DNA from: Sphingobium sp. TCM1 | Lineage (GTDB): Bacteria > Pseudomonadota > Alphaproteobacteria > Sphingomonadales > Sphingomonadaceae | Reading direction: 5' to 3' | DNA: 64,000 nucleotides | Assembly (NCBI RefSeq): GCF_001650725.1 | Contig: NZ_LXVX01000023.1 | Coordinates: 62,001-126,000 of the forward strand | Shown here: positions 49,994-59,034 of the stretch, piece after piece | Position numbering within the stretch: position 1 is the stretch's first letter | Layout of the letters: each line of letters opens with the position of its first letter | Program-made: the position numbers and the translations under genes | The notes under the pieces: generated by a model | What the model was told of the DNA's origin: nothing | Database searches by the model: none | Seen by the model: only the letters and a program-made list of their open reading frames with translations

Positions 49994-52941
49994 GCCGCCT
50001 TTCTGCCGGTGGCCTGATCGACAGGCAGCGCCCGCTTTCCTTCACCTTCGACGGGAAGGCCTATTCGGGCTTTGAGGGCGACACTCTCGCCTCCGCTCTC
50101 GTAGCTAATGATGTCCGTCTCGTCGGCCGCTCGTTCAAGTACCACCGGGCGCGCGGGATCCTCACAGCGGGAAGCGAGGAGCCCAACGCCCTCGTCACCC
50201 TGCGTACCGGCGCCCACGCCGAGCCGAATACGCGCGCGACCACCGTCTCGCTGTTCGACGGTCTGGAGGCGAGCAGTCAGAACCGCTGGCCCAGTCTGCG
50301 CTATGATCTGCTGGCCGTGAATCAGCTTGCCTCGCCGATCTTTGTGGCGGGCTTCTATTACAAGACCTTCATGTGGCCCGCTAAATTCTGGGAGAAGGTG
50401 TACGAGCCGCTTATCCGGCGGGCGGCGGGGCTGGGCAAGCTCTCCATGCTGCCCGATCCGAGCGAGTATGACCGCGAGCATGCCTTCTGCGATCTGCTCG
50501 TCATCGGTGGTGGTGCGGCCGGTCTTGCGGCGGCCCTGACCGCAGGACGTGCAGGGCTGCGCGTCATGCTGGCGGACGAGGACGCCCGTCCCGGCGGGCG
50601 CCTGCTGAGCGAGCGGCAGGAGATCGACAGCATGTCCGCAGTGCAATGGGTTGCACAGGTGCTGGCGGAGCTGGCCTCGCTTCCGAACGTGCGCGTGCTC
50701 AGCCGTACCGGCGTATTCGGGGTCTATGACGACGAATATGTGGCCGTCGAACGCGTTTCCGACCATCTTGTCGCCCCGCTGCCGGGGCAGCCGCGTCAGC
50801 GGTTGTGGAAGATCGTCTCCCGCCGCGCCATCCTCGCGACAGGCGCCATCGAGCGGCCGCTGGTGTTCGGTGGCAATGACCGGCCTGGTGTCATGACTGC
50901 CTCGGCTGTCTCGACTTACGTCAATCGTTACGCCGCGGTTCCCGGACAGCGCGCCGTCGTGTTTACCGCCAGCGACAGCGGATGGTCGACTGCGCGGGAC
51001 CTGGCGGCAGCGGGCGCCTCCGTCGTGCTTGTCGACCACCGCGAAGATGAGCCTGCCCTCGCCGCTGAACTACGTACGCGTGGTGTCGAAATCCTGAGCG
51101 GCGCGATCGTCACTGACGTGCACGGTGTTCCGGTCAGGAAGGTTGACGTGCGCCTCGCGGATGGTTCGCGCCGCACGCTCCGCGCGGATCTCGTCGCGAT
51201 GGGTGGCGGCTGGAATCCGGCAATCGGCCTTGGCAGCAACATGGGAGCAAAACCTGTGTGGTCGGAATCGCAACAGACTTTCCTGCTCGACGAGACCCCA
51301 CCCGGGCTCGTTCCGGCCGGTGCGGCGGCAGGCCGGTTCTCGCTGGCGCAGGCCCTAGTCGACGGCGCTGCCAAGGGTACCGACGCCGTGGCGGACGCAA
51401 CCGGCCGCGCTGTTCCCCCGCCCTCGTTTCGGGCAGCGGACGAAGCCGCGTCGACCGCGCCCTTGTGGCATGTACCGGGCGCGCGAACCAAGTGCTTCGT
51501 CGATTTCCAAAACGACGTGACAGCCAGCGACGTGCAGCTCGCTGCCCGTGAAGGCTTCGTGTCCATCGAACACATGAAGCGCTACACGACGCTTGGCATG
51601 GCGACCGACCAGGGCAAGACCAGTCAGCTCAATGGCCACGCACTGCTGGCGGCGGCAACTGACCGCACGATTGGTGCGGCAGGGACGATCATGTCGCGCG
51701 CGCCTTATCAGCCAGTGGCGATCGGCGTGCTGGCGGGCCATCACCGCGAGGAATCCTTCCGCCCTGTGCGCCGCACGGCCAGCCATGACTGGGCGGCCGA
51801 ACAAGGTGCAACCTTCGTTGATGCCGGACAGTGGAAGCGTGCGCAGTGGTTCAGCCGCCCGGGGGAGGCGTCCTGGCTGGAGACAGTCAACCGCGAGGTT
51901 ACGATGACCCGGCGCGGCGTCGGCATCTGCGACGTGTCAACGCTCGGCAAGATCGACGTGCATGGCCCCGATGCCGCCCTGCTGCTCGACCGGCTCTACA
52001 TCAACATGTTCTCGACCCTTGCCGTCGGCAAGGCGCGCTATGGCGTGATGCTGCGCGAGGACGGCATCGTCATGGATGACGGCACAACCACCCGTTTCGC
52101 AGAGGACAGCTTCTTCGTCACCACCACCACGGTCAACGCCGCGCGGGTTATGCAGCATATCGACTATGCCCGGCAAGTGCTCTGGCCCGAGCTCGACGTT
52201 CAGGCCACTTCGGTGACCGAACAGTGGGCCACCTACGCCGTCGCCGGTCCCCGTTCGCGCGAGATGCTGCAGGCGGCATTTCCGGACCTTGACGTATCGA
52301 ACGACGCCCTGCCGTTCATGGGCGCTGCGAAGTTCCGCTGGCAGGGTTTCGAGGCGCGCATCTACCGCCTGTCGTTCTCCGGTGAGCTGGCCTACGAAGT
52401 AAGCGTACCTGCGACGCTCGGCGACAAACTGGTGCGCCACCTCTTCGCTGCCGGCCGCTCCTACGACGCCGTGCCCTACGGCACCGAGGCGCTCGGCGTT
52501 ATGCGCATCGAGAAGGGCCATGCCGCGGGCAACGAACTGAATGGCCAGACCACTGCAGCCGACCTCGGCATGGGCCGGATGATGTCGAAAAAGAAGGATT
52601 TCATCGGCCGCGCCATGGCTGCCAGGCGCGGGCTCGCGGATCCGTCGCGCCCCGCGCTGGTCGGTCTCAGGCCGGTCGACCGTACCCGGCATCTGCGTGG
52701 TGGCGGACACCTGCTCGCCCCAGGTGCAGCACCGCTGCCGCAGAACGACGAAGGGTTCGTGACCTCGGCCGCTTGGTCGCCAACGCTGGACCATTCGATC
52801 GCGCTTGGCCTGCTGGTCAACGGCGCACAGCGTCACGGCGAGCGCATTGTCATCCACGATCCGGTGCGCGGAGGCGATATCCAGGCGGAAGTCTGCAACC
52901 CGATTTTTGTCGACCCCGAAGGAGTCCGCGTCCGTGCCTGA
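49990..52941 (+). CDS. mgdC: SoxA-like alpha subunit with THF-binding domain (mgdC)
   Basis: A 983-residue alpha subunit of heterotetrameric sarcosine oxidase / N-methylglutamate dehydrogenase. An N-terminal 2Fe-2S-like/ubiquitin-type part (FTFDGKAYSGFEGDTLASAL) is followed by an NAD/FAD-binding domain (LLVIGGGAAGLAAALTAGRA, about 170-190) and a glycine-cleavage T-like C-terminal half (about 590-975; TRRGVGICDVSTLGKIDVHG, RIEKGHAAGNELNGQTTAAD) that binds tetrahydrofolate. It captures the methyl carbon as methylene-THF, which fits the adjacent folD and purU. The start is in an ATGA overlap with mgdB. Confidence 0.92.
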   Translation: MSRLSAGGLIDRQRPLSFTFDGKAYSGFEGDTLASALVANDVRLVGRSFKYHRARGILTAGSEEPNALVTLRTGAHAEPNTRATTVSLFDGLEASSQNRWPSLRYDLLAVNQLASPIFVAGFYYKTFMWPAKFWEKVYEPLIRRAAGLGKLSMLPDPSEYDREHAFCDLLVIGGGAAGLAAALTAGRAGLRVMLADEDARPGGRLLSERQEIDSMSAVQWVAQVLAELASLPNVRVLSRTGVFGVYDDEYVAVERVSDHLVAPLPGQPRQRLWKIVSRRAILATGAIERPLVFGGNDRPGVMTASAVSTYVNRYAAVPGQRAVVFTASDSGWSTARDLAAAGASVVLVDHREDEPALAAELRTRGVEILSGAIVTDVHGVPVRKVDVRLADGSRRTLRADLVAMGGGWNPAIGLGSNMGAKPVWSESQQTFLLDETPPGLVPAGAAAGRFSLAQALVDGAAKGTDAVADATGRAVPPPSFRAADEAASTAPLWHVPGARTKCFVDFQNDVTASDVQLAAREGFVSIEHMKRYTTLGMATDQGKTSQLNGHALLAAATDRTIGAAGTIMSRAPYQPVAIGVLAGHHREESFRPVRRTASHDWAAEQGATFVDAGQWKRAQWFSRPGEASWLETVNREVTMTRRGVGICDVSTLGKIDVHGPDAALLLDRLYINMFSTLAVGKARYGVMLREDGIVMDDGTTTRFAEDSFFVTTTTVNAARVMQHIDYARQVLWPELDVQATSVTEQWATYAVAGPRSREMLQAAFPDLDVSNDALPFMGAAKFRWQGFEARIYRLSFSGELAYEVSVPATLGDKLVRHLFAAGRSYDAVPYGTEALGVMRIEKGHAAGNELNGQTTAADLGMGRMMSKKKDFIGRAMAARRGLADPSRPALVGLRPVDRTRHLRGGGHLLAPGAAPLPQNDEGFVTSAAWSPTLDHSIALGLLVNGAQRHGERIVIHDPVRGGDIQAEVCNPIFVDPEGVRVRA

Positions 52942-53443
52942 ACACCTCACCATCCAGGAGCGCGATGATATCGCTCTGGCATCCGTCATGGCGAGAAAGA
53001 GCATGAGTGCCGCGAAGATCGGCACTGCGCTGGGCATGTCGCTGCTTGACCGACCGGCGGCCTGCGGCTCGGGAGCCGTGACCTTCATCGGCACGGGCCC
53101 GGGGACCTGGCTCGCGTTCCACGATGGCACCGCTCCCGATTTCGCTGCCGATCTCACGCATCGGCTTGCGGGACTCGCATCGGTATCCGACCAGTCCAGC
53201 GGCTACGTTGTCCTGCGTCTTGCAGGCGAAGGCGCGCGCAAGCTGTTACAGCGCGGGGCGGCGATCGATTTCCACTCCGCATCCTTTTCCAGCGGTTCGG
53301 TGGCAACCACGGTGATCGCGCATATCGGTGTCGTCATCCGGCAAGTCGACGACGGTCCCACTTACGACCTTGCCACTTTCCGTAGCTTTGCCGGCAGCCT
53401 GCGCGAGTGGATCGACCACGCCGCAGCCGCGCTGGCCTTCTAA
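52934..53443 (+). CDS. mgdD: SoxG-like gamma subunit (mgdD)
   Basis: A 169-residue SoxG-type subunit, related to the C-terminal part of T-proteins. Recognisable stretches are GPGTWLAFHDG, RLAGEGARKLLQRGAAIDFH and a final FAGSLREWIDHAAAALAF. It starts at GTG 52934 with AAGGAG 9 bases upstream and overlaps the alpha-subunit gene by 8 bases. It completes the four-subunit enzyme. Confidence 0.88.
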   Translation: MPEHLTIQERDDIALASVMARKSMSAAKIGTALGMSLLDRPAACGSGAVTFIGTGPGTWLAFHDGTAPDFAADLTHRLAGLASVSDQSSGYVVLRLAGEGARKLLQRGAAIDFHSASFSSGSVATTVIAHIGVVIRQVDDGPTYDLATFRSFAGSLREWIDHAAAALAF

Positions 53444-53455
53444 TCCGAGGACACG

Positions 53456-54313
53456 ATGACCAAACCCTATCTCCTGACCCTGTCCTGCGCCAACCGGCCA
53501 GGGATCGTCACGCGCGTTACCGACGTGATGTATCGCCATGGCGGCGACATCAAGGAAGCGCACCAGTACGATGACGCCGAAACCGGCCGCTTCTTCGGCC
53601 GCATCGTGCTCAGCCTGCCGGATGAGGCCGCTGCCGATGATCTGCGTGCCGGCATCGCGCCGCTGGCAGAAGAGCTCGCGCTCGACTGGACGCTGCGTCC
53701 CAAGGATGAACTGCGCAAGGTGCTGATCCTGGTATCCAAGTTCGATCACTGCCTGGTTGATCTGCTTTACCGCAACCGCATCGGCGAACTGCCGATGGAC
53801 GTCGTGGGCATCATCTCCAACCATCCCCTCGGCACCTATCAAGGTGTCGATTTCGGTGGCATTCCGTTCCACCACCTGCCGATCACCAAGGAAACGAAGC
53901 CGCAGCAGGAAGCCCGGATCAAGGCGATTGTCGATGAGACGGGCGCGGAACTGATCGTGCTGGCGCGCTACATGCAGATCCTGTCGGATGACCTTGCCGC
54001 GTTTCTCTCGGGCCGGTGCATCAACATCCACCATTCGTTTCTGCCAGGCTTCAAGGGTGCCAAGCCCTATCACCAGGCGCATGCGCGCGGTGTCAAGCTG
54101 ATCGGCGCAACCGCGCACTACGTCACCGCCGACCTCGACGAAGGACCGATCATCGAGCAGGACGTGGAGCGCATCTCGCACCACGACACGCCCGACGATC
54201 TCGTGCGCAAGGGCCGCGACATCGAGCGCCGGGTGCTGGCGCGGGCGGTAGCTTTCCATCTCGACGGCCGCGCGCTCGCCAATGGCGCGAAAACGGTCGT
54301 GTTTCGCGACTGA
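53456..54313 (+). CDS. purU: Formyltetrahydrofolate deformylase
   Basis: A 285-residue PurU. An N-terminal ACT-like domain ([20 protein letters not shown]) is followed by the formyltransferase fold ([21 protein letters not shown]) and the catalytic [19 protein letters not shown] and [10 protein letters not shown] motifs. It hydrolyses 10-formyl-THF to formate and THF. In this operon it clears one-carbon units released by amine demethylation and recycles folate. Confidence 0.93.
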   Translation: MTKPYLLTLSCANRPGIVTRVTDVMYRHGGDIKEAHQYDDAETGRFFGRIVLSLPDEAAADDLRAGIAPLAEELALDWTLRPKDELRKVLILVSKFDHCLVDLLYRNRIGELPMDVVGIISNHPLGTYQGVDFGGIPFHHLPITKETKPQQEARIKAIVDETGAELIVLARYMQILSDDLAAFLSGRCINIHHSFLPGFKGAKPYHQAHARGVKLIGATAHYVTADLDEGPIIEQDVERISHHDTPDDLVRKGRDIERRVLARAVAFHLDGRALANGAKTVVFRD

Positions 54314-54317
54314 CCCG

Positions 54318-55205
54318 ATGGCAGCCATCATAGACGGACGGGCGATCGCCGCGAAGCTTCGTGGCCGGGTCGCGGAAGAAGTCGTCAGTCTGGCCGCGGA
54401 AGGGATCGTGCCGGGACTGGCGGTGGTGCTCGTCGGCGACGATCCTGCCAGTCAGGTCTATGTCCGCTCCAAGGTGACGCAGACGCTGGAAGCGGGAATG
54501 CGGTCGTTCGAGCACCGCCTTCCCGCCTCCACGAGCCAGGAGGAACTTCTTGGCTTCGTGGCCGCGCTCAATGACGACGATGCGGTCGACGGCATCCTCG
54601 TGCAGCTTCCCTTGCCGCAACACATCGATTCAGACCTGGTGCTGGACGCGATTGATCCGCTGAAGGATGTCGACGGCTTCCATCCGGTCAATGTCGGGCG
54701 TCTTTCCACCGGCACCGGAGGACTGATCCCCTGCACACCGCTGGGTTGCATGATCCTGCTCGACACCGCGATCGACCACTACCGGGGCCTGAAGGCAGTC
54801 GTGATCGGCAAGTCCAACATAGTCGGCAAGCCGGTCGCCATGCTGCTGCTTGAACGCGAGTGCACCGTCACCGTCACTCACATAGCCACCCGCAACCTGC
54901 CGGACACCGTGCGCAGCGCCGACATCGTTGTTGTCGCCGCAGGCAGTCCGGGCCTTGTGCGCGGAGATTGGGTTAAGCCGGGGGCTGTGGTCATCGACGT
55001 TGGCATCAACCGCGTCGAGCGCGACGGCAGGAAGGTGATCATCGGCGATGCCGTGCGCGAGGAAATGGATCACGCCGCCGCTGTAACGCCCGTCCCCGGT
55101 GGGGTTGGGCCAATGACGATTGCCTGCCTGCTGAGCAATACCCTGCGGGCGGCGAGGCGCCGACGCGGGCTGCCCGGCGCGGTGCGCGAGGCGGCAGTTG
55201 CCTGA
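54318..55205 (+). CDS. folD: Methylene-THF dehydrogenase / methenyl-THF cyclohydrolase
   Basis: A 295-residue FolD. The catalytic Lys is in [11 protein letters not shown]; other family blocks are [44 protein letters not shown] and [15 protein letters not shown]. It turns methylene-THF from the demethylating dehydrogenase into 10-formyl-THF, the substrate of PurU just upstream. It starts 5 bases after purU. A separate housekeeping folD is probable elsewhere. Confidence 0.94.
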   Translation: MAAIIDGRAIAAKLRGRVAEEVVSLAAEGIVPGLAVVLVGDDPASQVYVRSKVTQTLEAGMRSFEHRLPASTSQEELLGFVAALNDDDAVDGILVQLPLPQHIDSDLVLDAIDPLKDVDGFHPVNVGRLSTGTGGLIPCTPLGCMILLDTAIDHYRGLKAVVIGKSNIVGKPVAMLLLERECTVTVTHIATRNLPDTVRSADIVVVAAGSPGLVRGDWVKPGAVVIDVGINRVERDGRKVIIGDAVREEMDHAAAVTPVPGGVGPMTIACLLSNTLRAARRRRGLPGAVREAAVA

Positions 55206-55313
55206 TCGATATGATGACATCGGGCAACATCCTCTTTATGAAACAGTGCCCGAACAGGTTTTTAACGGAGAGTCGGCATTACTGCTACCGTCAATACCGA
55301 AGATCAGGATACC

Positions 55314-55913
55314 TTGACGGGCTCGGCCGCACCCGGCAAGCCCGATCGCAGTCTGGAAAAAGCACTGGGCACCCAAATTCGTGCCGTCCGGCGCGATCTC
55401 GATCTCTCTATCGCCGATCTTGCCTCGGCAGCGGGCATATCCACCGGCATGCTCTCGAAAATCGAGAATGGGGGCATTTCCGCTTCGCTTGGCACACTCC
55501 AGGCGATCTCAGGCGTATTGCAGGTTCCCCTGTCTCTTCTCTTCGCGTCGTTCGAAGACCGGCAGGACTGCTCGCACGTGAAGGCGAACGCCGGCGTTAC
55601 GATAGAGCGCCGCGGCACCAAGGTGGGCCATATCTATCAACTGCTCGGCCATATGTTGCGCGGCGATGTCAACGTCGAGCCGTACCTTATCACCCTTCGC
55701 GAAGATGCGGCCCCTTACACCGGCTTCGCGCATAGCGGCGTCGAGTTCATCTACATGCTCGAAGGCGAACTGACCTACCGCCACGGCAACGCGAGCTACC
55801 CTATGCAGCCGGGAGATTCGCTGCTGTTCGACAGCGGGACCCTGCATGGCCCGGAACGGATGCTATCGGAGACATCCAAGTATTTGTCGATAATCATATA
55901 TCCGAAGAGTTGA
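55314..55913 (+). CDS. XRE-family regulator with cupin domain
   Basis: A 199-residue regulator with an N-terminal helix-turn-helix (about 15-75: VRRDLDLSIADLASAAGIST, MLSKIENGGIS) and a C-terminal cupin sensor (about 110-195: FIYMLEGELTYRHG, MQPGDSLLFDSGTLHGPE). XRE-cupin proteins often control amine catabolism. The start is uncertain: TTG 55314 is listed. GGAG at 55267-55270 sits 7 bases before an in-frame ATT at 55278, which may be a natural ATT start or a mutated ATG and would add 12 residues. It lies between the dehydrogenase and synthase halves of the cluster. Confidence 0.85.
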   Translation: MTGSAAPGKPDRSLEKALGTQIRAVRRDLDLSIADLASAAGISTGMLSKIENGGISASLGTLQAISGVLQVPLSLLFASFEDRQDCSHVKANAGVTIERRGTKVGHIYQLLGHMLRGDVNVEPYLITLREDAAPYTGFAHSGVEFIYMLEGELTYRHGNASYPMQPGDSLLFDSGTLHGPERMLSETSKYLSIIIYPKS

Positions 55914-55999
55914 TTTCCTTACAGGCAAATTTGTTTCCTGTGAGTTGACCAATTTTCCATACTCCAGTACGACTTCCTTCTCTGACGAGGGAATCGACC

Positions 56000-56875
56000 A
56001 TGTGTGGAATTGTTGGGTTGTTTTTGAAGAACAGCACGCTTGAGCCCCGTTTCGGGGAACTGCTTGCTGAAATGCTCGTGGTCATGACCGGCCGCGGTCC
56101 CGATAGCGCGGGCTTTGCTGTCTACGGCAGTGGTGAGAATGGGCGCATCAAACTGACCGTGCGGGGTGATGACCTCGATTCGATCGTCGCAGACCTGGGC
56201 GGCGATATCAGTGGCTTCATCCGCGACACGCATCTGGTGCTCACGCTTCCCGAACGCGATGAGCAGCGCGTTCGCGACTGGCTCGCCGCCTCGCGTCCGG
56301 ATCTTGCGGTTACCGGCGCAGGTGAGCGCATCGAGCTGTACAAGGAAGTCGGCCTGCCTGCCGACGTTGCCAAGCGCTTCGGCCTCGCCGGCATGTCGGG
56401 CACGCACGGTATTGGCCACACCCGCATGGCTACAGAGAGCGCCGTCACCACAGCGGGCGCCCACCCGTTCTCGACCGGCACCGACCAGTGCCTAGTTCAC
56501 AATGGCTCGCTTTCCAACCACCGAAGTCTGCGCCGAATGTTGGAGCCCAAGGGCATCCGCTTTTCGACCGATAACGACAGTGAAGTCGCCGCCGGCTATC
56601 TCAGCTGGAAGCTGCAGGAAGGAGCGACGCTGGCCGAAGCACTCGAAGCGAGCCTTGACGACCTCGACGGCTTCTTCACCTTCGTGGTCGGCACCGAGAG
56701 CGGCTTCGCAGTGCTGCGCGATCCAGTTTCATGCAAGCCTGCCGTCATGGCCGAAACCGACGATTACGTCGCGTTCGGCTCTGAATACCGCGCATTGGCG
56801 GGTCTTCCGGGTATCCAGAACGCCCGCGTGTTCGAACCTGAACCTGCCCGTGTCTATGCTTGGGAGCGCAACTGA
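56000..56875 (+). CDS. mgsA: N-methylglutamate synthase subunit A (GlxB-like amidotransferase)
   Basis: A 291-residue class-II glutamine amidotransferase-like protein. Cys2 (MCGIVGLFLKN) is the nucleophile after Met removal; other blocks are RGPDSAGFAVYG, GIGHTRMATES, and NGSLSNHRSLRR with DNDSEVAAGYL. It equals the GATase part of glutamate synthase but stands alone, as in MgsA/GlxB. In N-methylglutamate synthase it releases the methylamine moiety from gamma-glutamylmethylamide. It overlaps the next gene (TGATG). Confidence 0.9.
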   Translation: MCGIVGLFLKNSTLEPRFGELLAEMLVVMTGRGPDSAGFAVYGSGENGRIKLTVRGDDLDSIVADLGGDISGFIRDTHLVLTLPERDEQRVRDWLAASRPDLAVTGAGERIELYKEVGLPADVAKRFGLAGMSGTHGIGHTRMATESAVTTAGAHPFSTGTDQCLVHNGSLSNHRSLRRMLEPKGIRFSTDNDSEVAAGYLSWKLQEGATLAEALEASLDDLDGFFTFVVGTESGFAVLRDPVSCKPAVMAETDDYVAFGSEYRALAGLPGIQNARVFEPEPARVYAWERN

Positions 56876-57564
56876 TGCCTGTCGTCGATCTCGCCGAAAC
56901 CACCAAGCGCGACCTTAACGCGCAGCTTCACGCCCTGCCTGCCGACACCAACGCGACGCACTGGACCGTCGAGAATTCCGAAGGCCAGCACGCGCTTGCC
57001 GTCGGGCTCGATGTACCCATCACCGTCGAGATCAATGGTCACGCCGGTTACTACTGCGCCGGCATGAACAAGCAGGCAACCGTCGTGGTGGACGGCAACG
57101 TTGGCGTTGGAGTCGCCGAGAACATGCTTTCGGGCAAGGTTCACGTGAAAGGCGACGCCAGCCAGTCGGCGGGCGCCACCGCGCACGGCGGCCTGCTGGT
57201 GATCGACGGTGACGCCTCGGCTCGATGCGGCATATCCATGAAGGGCGTCGACATCGTCGTAAAAGGTTCGATCGGCGCGATGAGCGCATTCATGGCTCAA
57301 TCCGGCAACCTCGTGGTCCTGGGCGACGCCGGCGATGCGCTGGGGGACTCAATCTACGAAGCCCGACTCTATGTGCGTGGCACGGTCAAGAGCCTCGGCG
57401 CCGACTGCATCGAGAAGGAATTGCGCGACGAGCACAAGGCCGACCTGCGCCGCCTGCTTGACGCCGCCGGCCTGGACGAGACCGTCAGCGTCGCTGATTT
57501 CCGCCGCTATGGCTCCGCCCGCGGTCTCTACAATTTCCACGTCGACAACTCGTCGGCTTACTGA
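56875..57564 (+). CDS. mgsB: N-methylglutamate synthase subunit B (GlxC-like, GXGXG domain)
   Basis: A 229-residue protein made of the GXGXG beta-helix domain found at the C-terminus of glutamate synthase. Repeated short strands and glycines appear as GMNKQATVVVDGNVGVGVAE, GGLLVIDGDASARCG and MAQSGNLVVLGDAGDALGD. It is the structural subunit joining amidotransferase and FMN subunits. It corresponds to MgsB/GlxC and is followed 10 bases later by the FMN subunit gene. Confidence 0.9.
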   Translation: MPVVDLAETTKRDLNAQLHALPADTNATHWTVENSEGQHALAVGLDVPITVEINGHAGYYCAGMNKQATVVVDGNVGVGVAENMLSGKVHVKGDASQSAGATAHGGLLVIDGDASARCGISMKGVDIVVKGSIGAMSAFMAQSGNLVVLGDAGDALGDSIYEARLYVRGTVKSLGADCIEKELRDEHKADLRRLLDAAGLDETVSVADFRRYGSARGLYNFHVDNSSAY

Positions 57565-57574
57565 GGACCTACAG

Positions 57575-58903
57575 ATGGACCTGGAGAACATCCCCCAGAC
57601 GTTGCCGCGCTTCTCGGCAACTTTCGATCCTCACACGCTGGCGGAAATCCGCAGAGCTGCCGCGACCGGAATCTATGACATTCGTGGCGGAGGTACGAAG
57701 CGCAAGCTGCCGCATTTCGACGATCTGCTGTTCCTCGGGGCATCGGTCTCGCGCTATCCGCTGGAGGGTTACCGAGAGAAGTGTGCCACGGATGTGTGGC
57801 TGGGCACTCGCTTCGCAAAGAAGCCGATCCATCTCAAGACCCCTGTCACCATCGCCGGGATGAGCTTCGGCGCCCTGTCGGGTGCCGCCAAGGAGGCGCT
57901 GGGCCGTGGCGCGACCATCGCCGGGACCTCAACGACCACTGGCGACGGCGGCATGACGCCCGAGGAGCGTGGTCAGTCGCAGACACTGATCTATCAGTAC
58001 CTGCCTTCGCGCTACGGAATGAACCCTGATGACCTTCGCCGTGCCGATGCGATCGAGGTGGTCGTCGGGCAGGGTGCGAAGCCCGGCGGCGGCGGTATGT
58101 TGCTGGGCCAGAAGATCTCCGATCGCGTTGCCATGATGCGGAATCTGCCCAAGGGCATCGACCAGCGTTCGGCCTGCCGTCATCCCGACTGGACCGGTCC
58201 CGATGATCTTGAGATCAAGATCGAGGAACTACGCGAGATTACCGACTGGGAAAAACCAATCTACGTCAAGGTGGGTGCGACGCGCCCTTATTATGACGTT
58301 GCCCTTGCGGTGAAGTCGGGAGCCGACGTCGTTGTCCTCGACGGAATGCAGGGCGGTACGGCCGCGACGCAGGACGTATTCATCGAGCATGTCGGGATTC
58401 CGATCCTTGCCGCGATCCGCCCCGCAGTGAAGGCGCTGCAGGATCTGGGCATGCACCGAAAGGTCCAGCTCATCGTCTCGGGCGGCATCCGTAGCGGTGC
58501 AGACGTGGCCAAGGCCTTGGCTTTGGGTGCGGATGCCGTCGCCATCGGCACCGCCGCGCTGGTCGCGTTGGGTGACAACGACCCTGCCTACGAAGAGGAA
58601 TACCGCAAGCTCGGCTCCACCGCCGGTGCCTACGACGACTGGCAGGAGGGCCGCGACCCCGCAGGCATAACGACGCAGGACCCTGAACTTGCCGCGCGCC
58701 TCGACCCGGTTCAGGCCGGCCGCCGCCTTGCCAACTACCTTTCGGTACTGACGCTGGAAGCACAGACCATCGCCCGCGCTTGCGGCAAGAGCCACCTGCA
58801 CAATCTCGAGCCCGAGGATCTGGTGGCCCTCACGCTAGAGGCTTCTGCCATGGCCGGTGTGCCACTGGCCGGAACGAACTGGATCCCCGGCCAGACTTTC
58901 TGA
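57575..58903 (+). CDS. mgsC: N-methylglutamate synthase subunit C (GlxD-like FMN synthase domain)
   Basis: A 442-residue protein equal to the FMN-binding synthase domain of GltB. Landmarks are TPVTIAGMSFGALSGAAKEA, TSTTTGDGGMTPEE, GQGAKPGGGGML, VVLDGMQGGTAATQDVFIEH and IVSGGIRSGADVAKALALGA. It forms N-methylglutamate from 2-oxoglutarate or glutamate and methylamine with reductant. The usual 3Fe-4S Cys cluster of GltB appears reduced. A perfect hairpin follows its stop codon. Confidence 0.9.
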   Translation: MDLENIPQTLPRFSATFDPHTLAEIRRAAATGIYDIRGGGTKRKLPHFDDLLFLGASVSRYPLEGYREKCATDVWLGTRFAKKPIHLKTPVTIAGMSFGALSGAAKEALGRGATIAGTSTTTGDGGMTPEERGQSQTLIYQYLPSRYGMNPDDLRRADAIEVVVGQGAKPGGGGMLLGQKISDRVAMMRNLPKGIDQRSACRHPDWTGPDDLEIKIEELREITDWEKPIYVKVGATRPYYDVALAVKSGADVVVLDGMQGGTAATQDVFIEHVGIPILAAIRPAVKALQDLGMHRKVQLIVSGGIRSGADVAKALALGADAVAIGTAALVALGDNDPAYEEEYRKLGSTAGAYDDWQEGRDPAGITTQDPELAARLDPVQAGRRLANYLSVLTLEAQTIARACGKSHLHNLEPEDLVALTLEASAMAGVPLAGTNWIPGQTF

Positions 58904-58918
58904 CCGGCCGGTGGTCCC

Positions 58919-58946
58919 GGAGCCGGCAATCCCAGATGCCGGCTCC
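58919..58946 (+). terminator. Perfect 10-bp hairpin between mgsC and gmaS
   Basis: GGAGCCGGCA (58919-58928) pairs perfectly with TGCCGGCTCC (58937-58946) around an 8-base loop, 13 bases after the mgsC coding end. No T-tract follows, so partial termination or an mRNA end-stabilising stem, giving different levels of gmaS, is more likely than full termination. Confidence 0.6.
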
Positions 58947-59034
58947 AACGAAGGCACCCTCGTGCTCGCAGGCAGGAACGGGTTTATCGGACAATCAGAG
59001 CGCAAAGCGGCCGGTCGTCCGTTGCTGGAGAAAT

